Below are positions 29,310 to 40,043 of a stretch of DNA of 64,000 nt, piece by piece. The notes below the pieces were generated by a model. That model made no database searches. It had not been told where the DNA came from and saw only the letters and a program-made list of their open reading frames with translations. This stretch comes from Aquabacterium sp. (GTDB lineage Bacteria; Pseudomonadota; Gammaproteobacteria; Burkholderiales; Burkholderiaceae_C), in assembly GCF_016234775.1 (NCBI RefSeq), contig NZ_JACRAH010000009.1:62001-126000 (forward strand). Reading direction: 5' to 3'. A program made the position numbers and the translations under genes. How positions within the stretch are numbered: the stretch's first letter is position 1; each line of letters starts with the position of its first letter.

Positions 29310-30385
29310 GGCGCATGGCCCCCCGTGGGCCGGCTGATCTGCAGCCTGGCCTTGAAATCCTCCAGGCTCATGTCACCGAAGATCATGGTGCGGCGGAGCA
29401 TCAAGGGCTGGGCGAAGAAGGCGTTGCCACCGGCGTTGACGGTTACGGCAAGGTGGACGTTCTGCTTGCCCAGCATGGCCAGTACGGCCTCATTGGCATC
29501 GCCGTATGGATAGGCATAACTGCTTTGTTCTGTGCCCAGCTTTTGCGCCAGCAACTCGCGTGGCAGCTTGATTTCATTGAACAGGGCCTGTTGGTAGACG
29601 CCTTCGCTCTCACCATTGGGGTGTTCGATCAGATTGCGGTGAGTGCGTGAATGGGATTGCACGTCGATCAGGCCGGAGCGTGTCATTTCCTGCAGTTCTG
29701 ACCAGTCCACCGCATCGCCTGCGCCGATGAAGTCGGTGTAGACGAACAGGGTGGCGGGCGCGCCGTATTGCTGCAGCAAGGGGTAGGCCTGGTGGTAGAA
29801 AGAGGCGTAGCCATCGTCCGCCGTGATGACCACAGACTTGAGCGGCAGGGCGCGCTGACCATCCAGCCAGGCGCGCAGATCGGCCAGCTTGAGCACGTGG
29901 TAGCCGTTGCGTTTGAGCCAGGCGAGCTGCGCTGCAAAGGCCGTGGCTGACACCGTCATCTTGCTGCTGGCGCCGCCGCCGTTGGCCCGACCGAAGCGGT
30001 GGTAGCAGAGGATGGGAATGGTCTGGTAGCGGTCGCTGTAGATGCCCAGCGGGTTGTGTTCGGTGAGCGGGATGACCAAGGGTCGAGTGGCCTGGTCTGT
30101 GGTGCCTGGGGCTGTCTGGTTGAAATCGGTGATGCGCCAGGCCAGATCGGCCGAGCCCAGAAAGTGCCGGGCCATTTCTGCCAGCGTGTCGCCCGGGGCC
30201 GGCTGGTAGATGAGCAGGCGTTCGTTGCGACCGAGCACCTGGCCTTTGAGCATGGAACTGGGGCTGCCCGTGGCGCCAGTTCCCTGGCGATCCTGGCCTG
30301 TGCCGGGTCGCAAGGGCGTCACCGAGCAGGCGGCCAACGCGCTGGCGATGAGCAGGGCCAGCAGGGGGCGCGCGTGTCTCCTCAT
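29306..30385 (-). CDS. LysM-polysaccharide deacetylase lipoprotein
   Basis: A 359-residue lipoprotein (lipobox LAAC). After the N-terminus comes a LysM-like stretch (YQPAPGDTLAEMARHFLGSADLAWRITDFN), then a NodB-type polysaccharide deacetylase domain. That domain starts at ILCYHRFG and has VVITADDGYASFY (catalytic and metal Asp pair) and SHSRTH (metal His pair). It probably removes acetyl groups from peptidoglycan or another glycan in the periplasm. I chose ATG 30385, which gives a proper signal peptide. It lies 17 bp after the kinase gene. Confidence 0.88.
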   Translation of the reverse strand: MRRHARPLLALLIASALAACSVTPLRPGTGQDRQGTGATGSPSSMLKGQVLGRNERLLIYQPAPGDTLAEMARHFLGSADLAWRITDFNQTAPGTTDQATRPLVIPLTEHNPLGIYSDRYQTIPILCYHRFGRANGGGASSKMTVSATAFAAQLAWLKRNGYHVLKLADLRAWLDGQRALPLKSVVITADDGYASFYHQAYPLLQQYGAPATLFVYTDFIGAGDAVDWSELQEMTRSGLIDVQSHSRTHRNLIEHPNGESEGVYQQALFNEIKLPRELLAQKLGTEQSSYAYPYGDANEAVLAMLGKQNVHLAVTVNAGGNAFFAQPLMLRRTMIFGDMSLEDFKARLQISRPTGGHAP

Positions 30386-30401
30386 GATGCTTGCGCGGTG
30401 T

Positions 30402-32339
<1,938 letters not shown>

Positions 32340-32448
32340 GACACCTTCCTTGAAATCTTGCTGGCCATGCGCAGGCCACATCAATGTCCATGGTCGCAGC
32401 GAGATGTGACGGAATCAAGCCCCCAGGATCAACACTTGTGTCATTCGC

Positions 32449-33501
32449 TCAACGAGGTGACGGAGGCTGATCTGGCTGATTGAGCAGTTCGAAAGGCACA
32501 CGATCCATGAGATAGCACAGGCAGTCCTGGCGAACAACCTTGGCATCCAGTGTCAGCATGGCGGGCATGGAGGGGCGTTGCAACTGAAGTTCGCCGTTTC
32601 GGGTGCGGAAGAAGGTGTCAGCCACATCCTGACCGAGCTCGTCGCGCACGTCCAGCGGTCGGCTCAATTGAGTCTGGCCAAAAACGGCGCCCGCATCCAG
32701 TTCCACGAAGTTCAGGTGATCGAGTTGCGGCTTGAAGTTCAGCGGCAGCTCGGGCGTGCCGAAGCCGAAGTCCACATCCGGGGCGACCTTGACCAGGGCG
32801 ACCGTGTGATACAGGTCGATGTCGGACTCGCGCACGCCGTGTTCAGGAAAGGCGGCCAGATGCAGGCAGGCTTCGATGAAGCGTGTTGCGGCGGCTTCGT
32901 TGGCCGGGTAGCCTGGCTTGCCGCATTCCACGGCCACCGAGGGGCAGTGTTGCGCGAATGACGCGGTTTGCGAGCCCTCCGGGCCTCGGAACCACACGAC
33001 CGTGCGTGTCAGCAGCATGGCCAGGTGCAGCGTGTTGGCATCAAGCTGGCAGACCACGCTGTAATGGGGGTTGAGCCCGGTGTTGTTGTGGATGTCGATG
33101 CTGGCGAACAGGCCGCGCTCGACCATGATCTGGTGCACCTGTTGCATGACCTCGGCTTCCGGCGTGCCAGCGTGCACCACGGTGCCGGGCCAGACCCGGT
33201 TGTAGTCGGGCTGTTGATCGAGCCGGCGCAGGCCTTCGCTTGCAGCCGCTACATTGCCGATAAACAGGCTCATGGCGCGTGGCAACTCACGCCCTGCGTG
33301 CGCCTTGAGAACCTGCTGGATCGCCACCAGGCCCACATCTTCATTGCCGTGCAACAGCACGGAGACGAACAGTTCTGGCGTGCGTCTGCCGGGGACGTGG
33401 ATCAGTGTGGGGCCGGGCAGGAGTTGGTGAAGTTCCCGTGCCGGGGTGTCAAGAAAGCCTGCTGGAAGGGCATCAAGTCGGGTCAGCATGGTGTGGTCCA
33501 T
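32449..33501 (-). CDS. Aspartoacylase/succinylglutamate desuccinylase family
   Basis: A 350-residue zinc-dependent M14-like deacylase. The metal motif is LLHGNEDVGL (His and Glu) and a third ligand is His in SIDIHNNTG. Glu in VAVECGKPG may be the catalytic acid. True AstE and aspartoacylase act on N-acyl amino acids; the substrate here is unknown. I chose ATG 33501; the longer frame to 33555 overlaps the upstream gene. It follows the GCS2 ligase gene by 7 bp, a pairing that suggests one acts on the product of the other. Confidence 0.85.
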   Translation of the reverse strand: MDHTMLTRLDALPAGFLDTPARELHQLLPGPTLIHVPGRRTPELFVSVLLHGNEDVGLVAIQQVLKAHAGRELPRAMSLFIGNVAAASEGLRRLDQQPDYNRVWPGTVVHAGTPEAEVMQQVHQIMVERGLFASIDIHNNTGLNPHYSVVCQLDANTLHLAMLLTRTVVWFRGPEGSQTASFAQHCPSVAVECGKPGYPANEAAATRFIEACLHLAAFPEHGVRESDIDLYHTVALVKVAPDVDFGFGTPELPLNFKPQLDHLNFVELDAGAVFGQTQLSRPLDVRDELGQDVADTFFRTRNGELQLQRPSMPAMLTLDAKVVRQDCLCYLMDRVPFELLNQPDQPPSPR

Positions 33502-33508
33502 GGGGTGT

Positions 33509-34936
33509 TCAGATCGGCCATTCGTGCACGGGCATGCCGCTGCGCTGGTGTTCAAGGTAATCGGCGGTCAGCTTGAAGAGGTCACCATATTGCGCATGAT
33601 GGGCCAGTTGCCAGGCCGCACCGTTACGGCGGGTGCGCAGGCGCACGGCCAGCACGTCCAGATAGCGGTCGATGTCACGGCCATCGATGCCTTGCTGTTG
33701 CAGGCCTTCTCGTGCCATGGGCAACAGGTCGATCAGGATGTCAGTGGCGCTGCGTGTGCGGCCATCGAGCCACGTGAGCGGGGCATCCAGGCCGTCCTGA
33801 GCTGCGCGATAGAAATTGGCTTTGGCCGTGGCGAAGGGCAGTGACGTTTCCGGTGCCGTCGGGTTGGCCGCGAGCATGTGCACCACACCGTAGTAGAAAG
33901 CGGCGTTGGCGATCATGTCGATCACGCTGGGCCCGGCGGGCATAACGCGTTGCTCAATGCGCAGATGAGGCTGGCGTGCGTCATCAAAGCCGATCAGCAG
34001 CCGGTTCCAGCGCCATACGGTACCGTTGTGCAAGCGCAGATGCGCAAAGGCCTCTGGTGGTGTGTCGCTGCAGATGGGCAGCAGCACAGGGAACTGCGCG
34101 GCGTTGTCCGTGAAGTAGCTGGTCGGGTCCTCGCCCAGATAGGCGTCACCAAAGCTGACGCGCTGGCCATGGGCTTGCACATCGCTGCCACAGTCCACTG
34201 ATTGTTCGAACAGCGGGATGCGCGTCTCGTGCCACAGGCGGTGTCCGAACAGGAAGGGAGAGTTGGCCGACAGTGCGGTCAGTGGGGCACTCAGCACCAT
34301 GGAGGCGTTCATGTGCCGCACGATCTGATCGGCCGGGACTTGCAGGTGGATCTGGAAGGAGGTGGTGGCAGCCTCCAACATCACATCGGCATGCGTGGTG
34401 CGCAGGTGATCCCCGCGCGCAGGCGCAGCGATGTCCAGCGTCAAAGGGCGTCCCTGTCTGGCCTTGAGCACCTGCTGGTTGAGCGCCACGTAGCGCTTGG
34501 ACGGCGTCATGGTCGACAAGTTGAGGTCGGACTCACGCAGGGTAGGCAGGGTGCCGATGGCGATCGCGGTGGCTTCGTCTTCGTGCGCTGTCTTCAGGCA
34601 GCGAGACCAGGTGTCGGCCAGCTCCCACTCCAGCTTCGACAGCGCATGGCCGGTGAGTGCTTGAGGTTCACCGTTGAGTTCGATGTTGAAGCGCGAGAGC
34701 TCGGCCACCACCTGCGGGTCGGCCATGCGCGCCAGAAAGGACTGGTTGCAAGGGACGGGGTAAAAGTTGCGGTCCAGCAGCCAGGCTTCCAGCTCGAAAC
34801 CCGCAACGCGGCCTTGCTGTGCAAAGCCCCCGAGCTTGAACGTGTCTGCGGCCAGACTGGTTTCCGTCTCCAGGCATTGCGCAAAGCGCGCCATGTCGTC
34901 GGCATTGAAGCGCGTCGCGCTGATCTCCTGGCCCAT
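33509..34936 (-). CDS. Glutamate-cysteine ligase-like (GCS2) protein
   Basis: A 475-residue carboxylate-amine ligase of the GCS2/YbdK-like superfamily. Recognisable parts are GFELEAWLL near the N-terminus (Glu of the metal/ATP site), NIELNGEPQ, SFQIHLQVPAD, a central ANSPFLFGHRLWHETR and PHLRIEQRVMPAGPS near the end. Members ligate glutamate or a similar acid to an amine. It may replace or accompany GshA, but I cannot decide from sequence. It is co-directional with the aspartoacylase-like gene, with 7 bp between. Confidence 0.8.
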   Translation of the reverse strand: MGQEISATRFNADDMARFAQCLETETSLAADTFKLGGFAQQGRVAGFELEAWLLDRNFYPVPCNQSFLARMADPQVVAELSRFNIELNGEPQALTGHALSKLEWELADTWSRCLKTAHEDEATAIAIGTLPTLRESDLNLSTMTPSKRYVALNQQVLKARQGRPLTLDIAAPARGDHLRTTHADVMLEAATTSFQIHLQVPADQIVRHMNASMVLSAPLTALSANSPFLFGHRLWHETRIPLFEQSVDCGSDVQAHGQRVSFGDAYLGEDPTSYFTDNAAQFPVLLPICSDTPPEAFAHLRLHNGTVWRWNRLLIGFDDARQPHLRIEQRVMPAGPSVIDMIANAAFYYGVVHMLAANPTAPETSLPFATAKANFYRAAQDGLDAPLTWLDGRTRSATDILIDLLPMAREGLQQQGIDGRDIDRYLDVLAVRLRTRRNGAAWQLAHHAQYGDLFKLTADYLEHQRSGMPVHEWPI

Positions 34937-35055
34937 GTTGTGGTCAACGAGGTAAACAAGTCTTCATCATGCGCACGTGGGCGGATGGCTTCACGACCTA
35001 ACTGCGCAGTAGTTGAGGCGCATCAAGTCCGAGGGTTTCACGGGCTTGCCCGCGC

Positions 35056-35098
35056 CCCAAAACAAAATGCCGACACCGTGATGAAACGGTATCGGCAT
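35056..35098 (-). terminator. Rho-independent terminator of OMP gene
   Basis: A 12-bp stem (35067-35078 with 35087-35098, one wobble) around an 8-base loop is followed on the minus strand by a T-rich tail, TTTTGTTTTGGGG. It lies about 80 bp after the stop of the outer-membrane protein gene and before the GCS2 gene start. Confidence 0.85.
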
Positions 35099-35175
35099 CC
35101 GGGGCTTGCGCCCAAGACTTGCAATTGTCCCGCCGTGGCGACCATCGGCAGCGACCAAGCCAAAAAACAGGAGGG

Positions 35176-35871
35176 TCAATAGCGGTAGTTCACGCCGATG
35201 CTGGCGCTGGGCAGCAAGGTGATGCGACCGATCTTGTCGTTGATTTCATCGGTCTTGGCGTCCACGTCCGCCTGGGTGATGGTGTAGGTGTTGTAGGTCT
35301 TGCCAACGATGTTGGTGTCGGGCGTGAATTTGGCGCGCCCGATGGACACACCCACATCGGCCACAAAGCCCATGCCAGCGGCGCGCTCCTGGTGGCCCCA
35401 GCCCAGACCGATGTAGGGCATGACGGTCGGGAACTTGAACTGGGCGTTGTAGTAATCGGTGGCCGACGGCGTGATGTCATGGCCATTGACCGTGATGGAC
35501 GAGGCGCCGTCAAATCGCGATTTCAGGTCCAGGCGGGCCTTGTTCAAGGTCAGGCCACCGGTCAGGCGAAAGCGACCGGTGAACGGAAAGTAGTCCGCAA
35601 ACGCCCCGAAGCGGTTGTATTGTGCTTTGGTGTCGAAGCCCACGCCAGTGATGCTGTGGGTGCGGTTGACGATGCCTGTGGTGCCCGCATCGACACGCAA
35701 GCCCAGCTTCTGGTTGACCGTCACCGCGTAGCCCACCACCACACCAGGCGCCCCAACCTGCACATAGGATTCGCCTGCATAGGCCGACATCGCGGCCAGA
35801 CTGACCATCAAGCCGCTCAGCGCGGTGGCCGTCGCGGGCATATGCTGGACTGCTTGGCGGAAGGTCATCAT
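35176..35871 (-). CDS. Outer-membrane beta-barrel protein
   Basis: A 231-residue protein with a signal peptide (cleavage near AYA-G) and alternating amphipathic strands ending in the C-terminal aromatic signature YRY used for BAM-dependent insertion. The segment GFDTKAQYNRFGAFADYFPFTGRFRLTGG is typical of eight-stranded barrels such as OmpW or OprG. I chose ATG 35871 (MMTFRQAV). It is monocistronic, with its own terminator at 35056. Function unknown. Confidence 0.8.
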   Translation of the reverse strand: MMTFRQAVQHMPATATALSGLMVSLAAMSAYAGESYVQVGAPGVVVGYAVTVNQKLGLRVDAGTTGIVNRTHSITGVGFDTKAQYNRFGAFADYFPFTGRFRLTGGLTLNKARLDLKSRFDGASSITVNGHDITPSATDYYNAQFKFPTVMPYIGLGWGHQERAAGMGFVADVGVSIGRAKFTPDTNIVGKTYNTYTITQADVDAKTDEINDKIGRITLLPSASIGVNYRY

Positions 35872-36135
35872 GTCGGGCTCCTCATGAGGTGGGCGCGTCG
35901 GCATCGCGATGTCGACGACAGAGCCCGGACTTTAGTCAGAGGGCGTCGCACGCGATCGTCAGGCAATGGCCTCTTTTTCAGCGTTTTTCAGACTTTAGGT
36001 GCCAGGGGCGATGGCCGATTGAACAAGGATCCACCAAACAAACCTTCCTTTCGGTGTGTTTGCAATCGGATGGGTCTGCGCTTCGGGCGCAACATCGCAA
36101 GCTGTTCCCCCACAACAGGATTCACCTTCTTGCCC

Positions 36136-38247
36136 ATGGTCGTGCACACACCGACACTGTTTCTGGTGATCGTGATCGCCAGCGCTGTCATGGGCGCGGC
36201 CATCGCCTTCATCGCGCACAGGCAGCATGTCAATATGCTGTTGTGGGCGGCTGGCCTGATGTTGCATGCTGTGGGATACGCGCTTTACAGTTTGCGCGGA
36301 CAGATACCCGATGTGTGGTCGATTGTGGTGGCCAATGTGGCGGTATCGGCCATGTTTGCGCTGTTTGGTGAAGGATTTTTCCGGTTCGTCGGGCGGCCAT
36401 CACCGCGTTGGTGGCTGTGGACTCCGGTCGTCTTTGTAGGGGTCGCCTTCAGCTTCCTCCAACATGCGCAGCAAGCGCGATTCCTTCTGGCTGGCCTGGT
36501 GTTCAGCTTTCAGTGTCTGACCCTGCTGTTGGCCCTGTGGCAAAGCCGTGCGGAGTTGCCCGGGAGAGGGGCCTATATCCTGTCCGCTGGCGCACTGGCG
36601 GTGCTGCTGGTCATGTTCGTGCGGGTGTTGGGCATATCCGTTGGGGCGATGCAGGTTGCCGCGGTGACGGACACGGGGCCGGCTCAGGGTCTGACCTTCA
36701 TGGCTGCACTGGTGGGCGTGCTGTGGTTGTCTCTGGGCCTGGTCATGATGAACCAGGAGCGTGCGGAGTATGCCTTGCAGGCCGAGCGCGCAGCCGATCA
36801 GTTTCGCAGCCGGATCCTGGAGCAGTTGTCCACTGGGGTACCGCTGCAACAGGTCCTGTCTGCGATGGTGAGGGGGGTCGAACAACTGCACCCGGGCATG
36901 CTGTGCAGTGTGTTGCTGCTGGATCGGCAAGGCCTGCACCTCGGTGAGGGTGTGGCGCCCAGCCTGCCTGATGCCTATAACGCGGCCATTCACGGCCTGG
37001 CCATCGGGCCGGGCGTTGGTTCCTGTGGCACGGCGGCCTATACGGGTGAGCGCGTGGTGGTGGAAGACATCTCCCAGCACCCCTATTGGTCTGGCTACAA
37101 GGAGCTGGCCGCCAGGTCTGGCTTGGGGGCGTGCTGGTCTCAGCCCATCCGCTCCTCACTGGGCACCATACTGGGCACGTTCGCCATCTATCATCGGCAG
37201 CCGCATGTGCCTTCCCCTGCAGATATGGCGCTGATTGAACAGTCAGCCAGCCTGGCCAGCATCGCCATTGAACGCAGCCGTGAGGCGGAGGCCCTCCGGC
37301 GCAGTGAACAGCGCTATCGCAGGTTGATTGATACGGCCAATGAAGGCATCTGTGTCGTGCAAGGCGACATCATCCGATTCGCCAATCCCAAGCTGTGCAA
37401 ACAGGCCGGGCTGGCAGAGTCGGAACTCGTCGGGCAGTCTTTCGGTCAGTTCATCCACGAAGAAGACCGTGAGATGTTGTTGCTCAACCGGCGCAAGCGC
37501 AAGCTGGCAGGGGCGCAGGATTTCACCTACCTGGTGCGCATTCTCACGCGTCATCAGGGGCAACGCTGGTTCGAGTTGAGTGGCACCACCATTGATTGGG
37601 AGGGGCAGTCCGCCTCACTGAATTTCCTGACCGATGTGACCGACCGCAAGCAGATGGAAGAGCGTGTTCGGCAGTTGGCCTACCAGGATGCCCTCACCAT
37701 GCTGCCTAATCGCCGTTTGCTGATGGACAGGCTGGGGCTGGCCATGGCGAGGCACAAGCGTTCCGGCCAGTATGCCGCGCTGATTTTTCTCGATCTGGAC
37801 AACTTCAAGCCGCTCAATGACCTGCATGGACACGATGCGGGTGACATGCTGTTGATCGAAGTGGCCCAACGCCTCAAGCACTGCGTGCGGGAGGCCGATA
37901 CCGTGGCCCGCTTTGGTGGGGATGAGTTTGTGGTGGTGCTCAGCGATCTGGGCCTGGATCGCAGCCATGCCATGACGCATGGGCTAGGCGTGGCTGACAA
38001 GATCCTGAGTTCGTTGACACAGGTATATCGGCTCGCCGTGCCCACGGCATCTGGCCTGAGCAAGCTCATTGAGCACCATGGCAGTGCGAGCCTCGGGCTG
38101 GTGCTGTTTCATGGTGAGCCAGGCACGGAAGACGAGTGCCTCAAGCGGGCCGATGCCGCCATGTACCAGGCCAAGCAGTCCGGGCGTCGCTCGATCAGGG
38201 TATGTGAGGCAAAAGGTGTGGATCAAGCAGGTGACGTCGTCACCTGA
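36136..38247 (+). CDS. Diguanylate cyclase with MASE-like, GAF, PAS
   Basis: A 703-residue protein. Seven or so membrane helices lie at about 1-205, followed by a GAF domain (about 235-380, LHPGMLCSVLLLDRQG), a PAS domain (about 390-505, YRRLIDTANEGICVVQG) and a GGDEF domain. The active site GGDEF is intact, and the inhibitory I-site RxxD (READ) lies five residues before it, so product inhibition by c-di-GMP is expected. No EAL domain. ATG 36136 is my start; the frame stays open far upstream only as a shadow over the OMP gene. The membrane part may sense a ligand; its type is not assigned. Confidence 0.88.
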   Translation: MVVHTPTLFLVIVIASAVMGAAIAFIAHRQHVNMLLWAAGLMLHAVGYALYSLRGQIPDVWSIVVANVAVSAMFALFGEGFFRFVGRPSPRWWLWTPVVFVGVAFSFLQHAQQARFLLAGLVFSFQCLTLLLALWQSRAELPGRGAYILSAGALAVLLVMFVRVLGISVGAMQVAAVTDTGPAQGLTFMAALVGVLWLSLGLVMMNQERAEYALQAERAADQFRSRILEQLSTGVPLQQVLSAMVRGVEQLHPGMLCSVLLLDRQGLHLGEGVAPSLPDAYNAAIHGLAIGPGVGSCGTAAYTGERVVVEDISQHPYWSGYKELAARSGLGACWSQPIRSSLGTILGTFAIYHRQPHVPSPADMALIEQSASLASIAIERSREAEALRRSEQRYRRLIDTANEGICVVQGDIIRFANPKLCKQAGLAESELVGQSFGQFIHEEDREMLLLNRRKRKLAGAQDFTYLVRILTRHQGQRWFELSGTTIDWEGQSASLNFLTDVTDRKQMEERVRQLAYQDALTMLPNRRLLMDRLGLAMARHKRSGQYAALIFLDLDNFKPLNDLHGHDAGDMLLIEVAQRLKHCVREADTVARFGGDEFVVVLSDLGLDRSHAMTHGLGVADKILSSLTQVYRLAVPTASGLSKLIEHHGSASLGLVLFHGEPGTEDECLKRADAAMYQAKQSGRRSIRVCEAKGVDQAGDVVT

Positions 38248-38286
38248 ACTGCTGCCTTTTCGCCGGTCATCGAATGAGTGTGGCGT

Positions 38287-39609
38287 TCACTTCCTGAGCG
38301 AGCTTGTCGATCCTGTGAAGAAGACATCCGGCAAGGCCAACGTAGCCTCAGCCACGTCAAGCAAGCGACGGTTGTGATCCATCGAGGCTTTCTGCAAAGA
38401 CCGGAAGGCCGCTTCTTCCGTGAGCCCCAGTCGCGACATCAACGCACCCTTGGCGCGTTCGATCACCTTGCGCTCATGCAGGGCGCGCCGTGCGGCGTCG
38501 AGTTCAACCTCCATGCTGGCCAATCGTGCGGACTGTGTCTGCAGCAGATCCTCCAGCGACGACACCTGGGCCTCATGTGCCGGGTCTGTTGAGCTTGCGG
38601 CGGTGGCTTCGAGCAGGTTGGGCAGCACGGGCGCCGCATCCGGTTGCTCTGCTGCGTTGAAGAAACGGTCCACCGCGTGGGTGTGCGGCGGCGGGTTGTC
38701 GCGCAAGCGTTGCAGCAGGCCTTCAGAGTCCTGCAAGTCCTGGCGGGTGGCCGTCCATTGAGCCTGGCAGGCCTGACGCAGGCATTGCACCAGTTCGATT
38801 TGCAGCGCCCACATCTCGGAGATGCGTTCACTGGTGATGTCGAACCAGAGATCGCTCAAGCCGCTGTCAAGTTTCGCACCTGGTCTGGCCGTGCACAGCG
38901 TGCGCCGCAGGCGCTCCAGTTGCGCGACATGGGGCGTCAGCTGATGCTGCTGCCAGCGTGCGCGCAAGCTGGGCTCGGCAAACTCGTCGAACACCTGGAG
39001 GCTGCGCTCCTGCGCGTCAATCAGGTGCACGATGCGCTGCTGTTCGGCGTCATCGCTGGCGCCGGACGCAAACAGTTGCGCCCCCACGGCGCGCTCCTGC
39101 CCGGCCGCTTCCTTGCCCTGCACCAGGTGCACAAAGGCCACGAGCAGCCGCGAAATGCCGGGCAGCGCTGCGGCATCGGCCACGTGAAAGACCAGCTCGA
39201 CCATGCCCGCGATCAAGCGGCTGAAGGCCGCGACGGCATCATGGGCACTGGGCTGGCGCTGATCAATGCGCGCGCGCAGATCGGCCAGGGCATCGAGGTC
39301 GAGCAGCACCCACGCCATCAGGGACAGCATGCGCGCCGAGGCGCCCTGTTCTGGCGCCAGTTGCCGGGCGAGCAAGTCGCGCAAACTGGCTTCCATGGGC
39401 CGGGCTGCAGCCAGCGCAGCCTGCCGCTCTTCTTCAAAGCGCTGGCCGCCAGAGGCCAGATAGATGCTGGTGGCACCACGCTCCCTTTGCAGCGCGTGCA
39501 CAAGCTGGCCGATGACATCCACCAGCTCGACGCGGCCCATCAGGTGCCCGACGGCATCGATTTCCAGTTGTTTGGCGCGCAGAACAAGTTGTGAGACGGA
39601 CAGTTGCAT
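38287..39609 (-). CDS. nasR: NIT/ANTAR nitrate-responsive antiterminator
   Basis: A 440-residue protein. An N-terminal NIT (nitrate- and nitrite-sensing) helical domain contains the ALQRERGATSIYLASGG signature. A C-terminal ANTAR RNA-binding domain (last about 60 residues) has KVIERAKGALMSRLGLTEEAAFRSLQKASMDHNRRLLDVA. This is the architecture of NasR, which binds nitrate and lets polymerase read through a leader terminator in nas operons. It lies 52 bp after nirD on the same strand and probably controls nirBD through its leader. I chose ATG 39609. Confidence 0.88.
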   Translation of the reverse strand: MQLSVSQLVLRAKQLEIDAVGHLMGRVELVDVIGQLVHALQRERGATSIYLASGGQRFEEERQAALAAARPMEASLRDLLARQLAPEQGASARMLSLMAWVLLDLDALADLRARIDQRQPSAHDAVAAFSRLIAGMVELVFHVADAAALPGISRLLVAFVHLVQGKEAAGQERAVGAQLFASGASDDAEQQRIVHLIDAQERSLQVFDEFAEPSLRARWQQHQLTPHVAQLERLRRTLCTARPGAKLDSGLSDLWFDITSERISEMWALQIELVQCLRQACQAQWTATRQDLQDSEGLLQRLRDNPPPHTHAVDRFFNAAEQPDAAPVLPNLLEATAASSTDPAHEAQVSSLEDLLQTQSARLASMEVELDAARRALHERKVIERAKGALMSRLGLTEEAAFRSLQKASMDHNRRLLDVAEATLALPDVFFTGSTSSLRK

Positions 39610-39661
39610 GGGCTGACGGACTGGGAGTGAGCCCCCCATTGTCCGTCAGATGCGGGGTGGG

Positions 39662-40021
39662 TCAGTTGCCCGACACCAGGACCTGCCCATCTACCACGCG
39701 GACTTCGTGCGCGCGCACCGAATGCTCGGGCGACTCCAGGCAGGCGCCGGTACGCAGATCGAAGTGGTTCTTGTACAGCGGCGAGGCCACGACGATCTGG
39801 TCGCCCAGGTTGCCCACCAGACCGCGAGAGAGCACGCTGGCGCCGGATTTGGGGTCGATGTTGTCAATGGCGAAGAACTGGTCTTCACCGACACGGAAGA
39901 CCGCGACGTGCCGGCTCGCCACCAGGGCGCACACCCCCGTGTTGGGCACGATGGCATCGACGGCGCAGACGGAGGTCCAGGCGGAGGCGTCAGTCGGAAA
40001 ATTCAAAACAGCAGCATTCAT
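39662..40021 (-). CDS. nirD: Nitrite reductase small subunit
   Basis: A 119-residue Rieske-fold subunit of the assimilatory NADH nitrite reductase. It has ALVASRHVAVFRVGEDQFFAIDNIDP and ASPLYKNHFDLRTG, but not the Cys/His ligands of true Rieske proteins, as is normal for NirD. I chose ATG 40021. It follows nirB by 22 bp and completes the enzyme complex in the cytoplasm. Confidence 0.95.
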   Translation of the reverse strand: MNAAVLNFPTDASAWTSVCAVDAIVPNTGVCALVASRHVAVFRVGEDQFFAIDNIDPKSGASVLSRGLVGNLGDQIVVASPLYKNHFDLRTGACLESPEHSVRAHEVRVVDGQVLVSGN

Positions 40022-40043
40022 GGGTGGATTCCTCTCAGCGGGA

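Noticed and set aside
35119-36135. Upstream extension of the diguanylate cyclase frame by 339 codons.
   Set aside because: This part lies opposite the OMP gene and its terminator and contains no known domain. The membrane region starts cleanly at ATG 36136.
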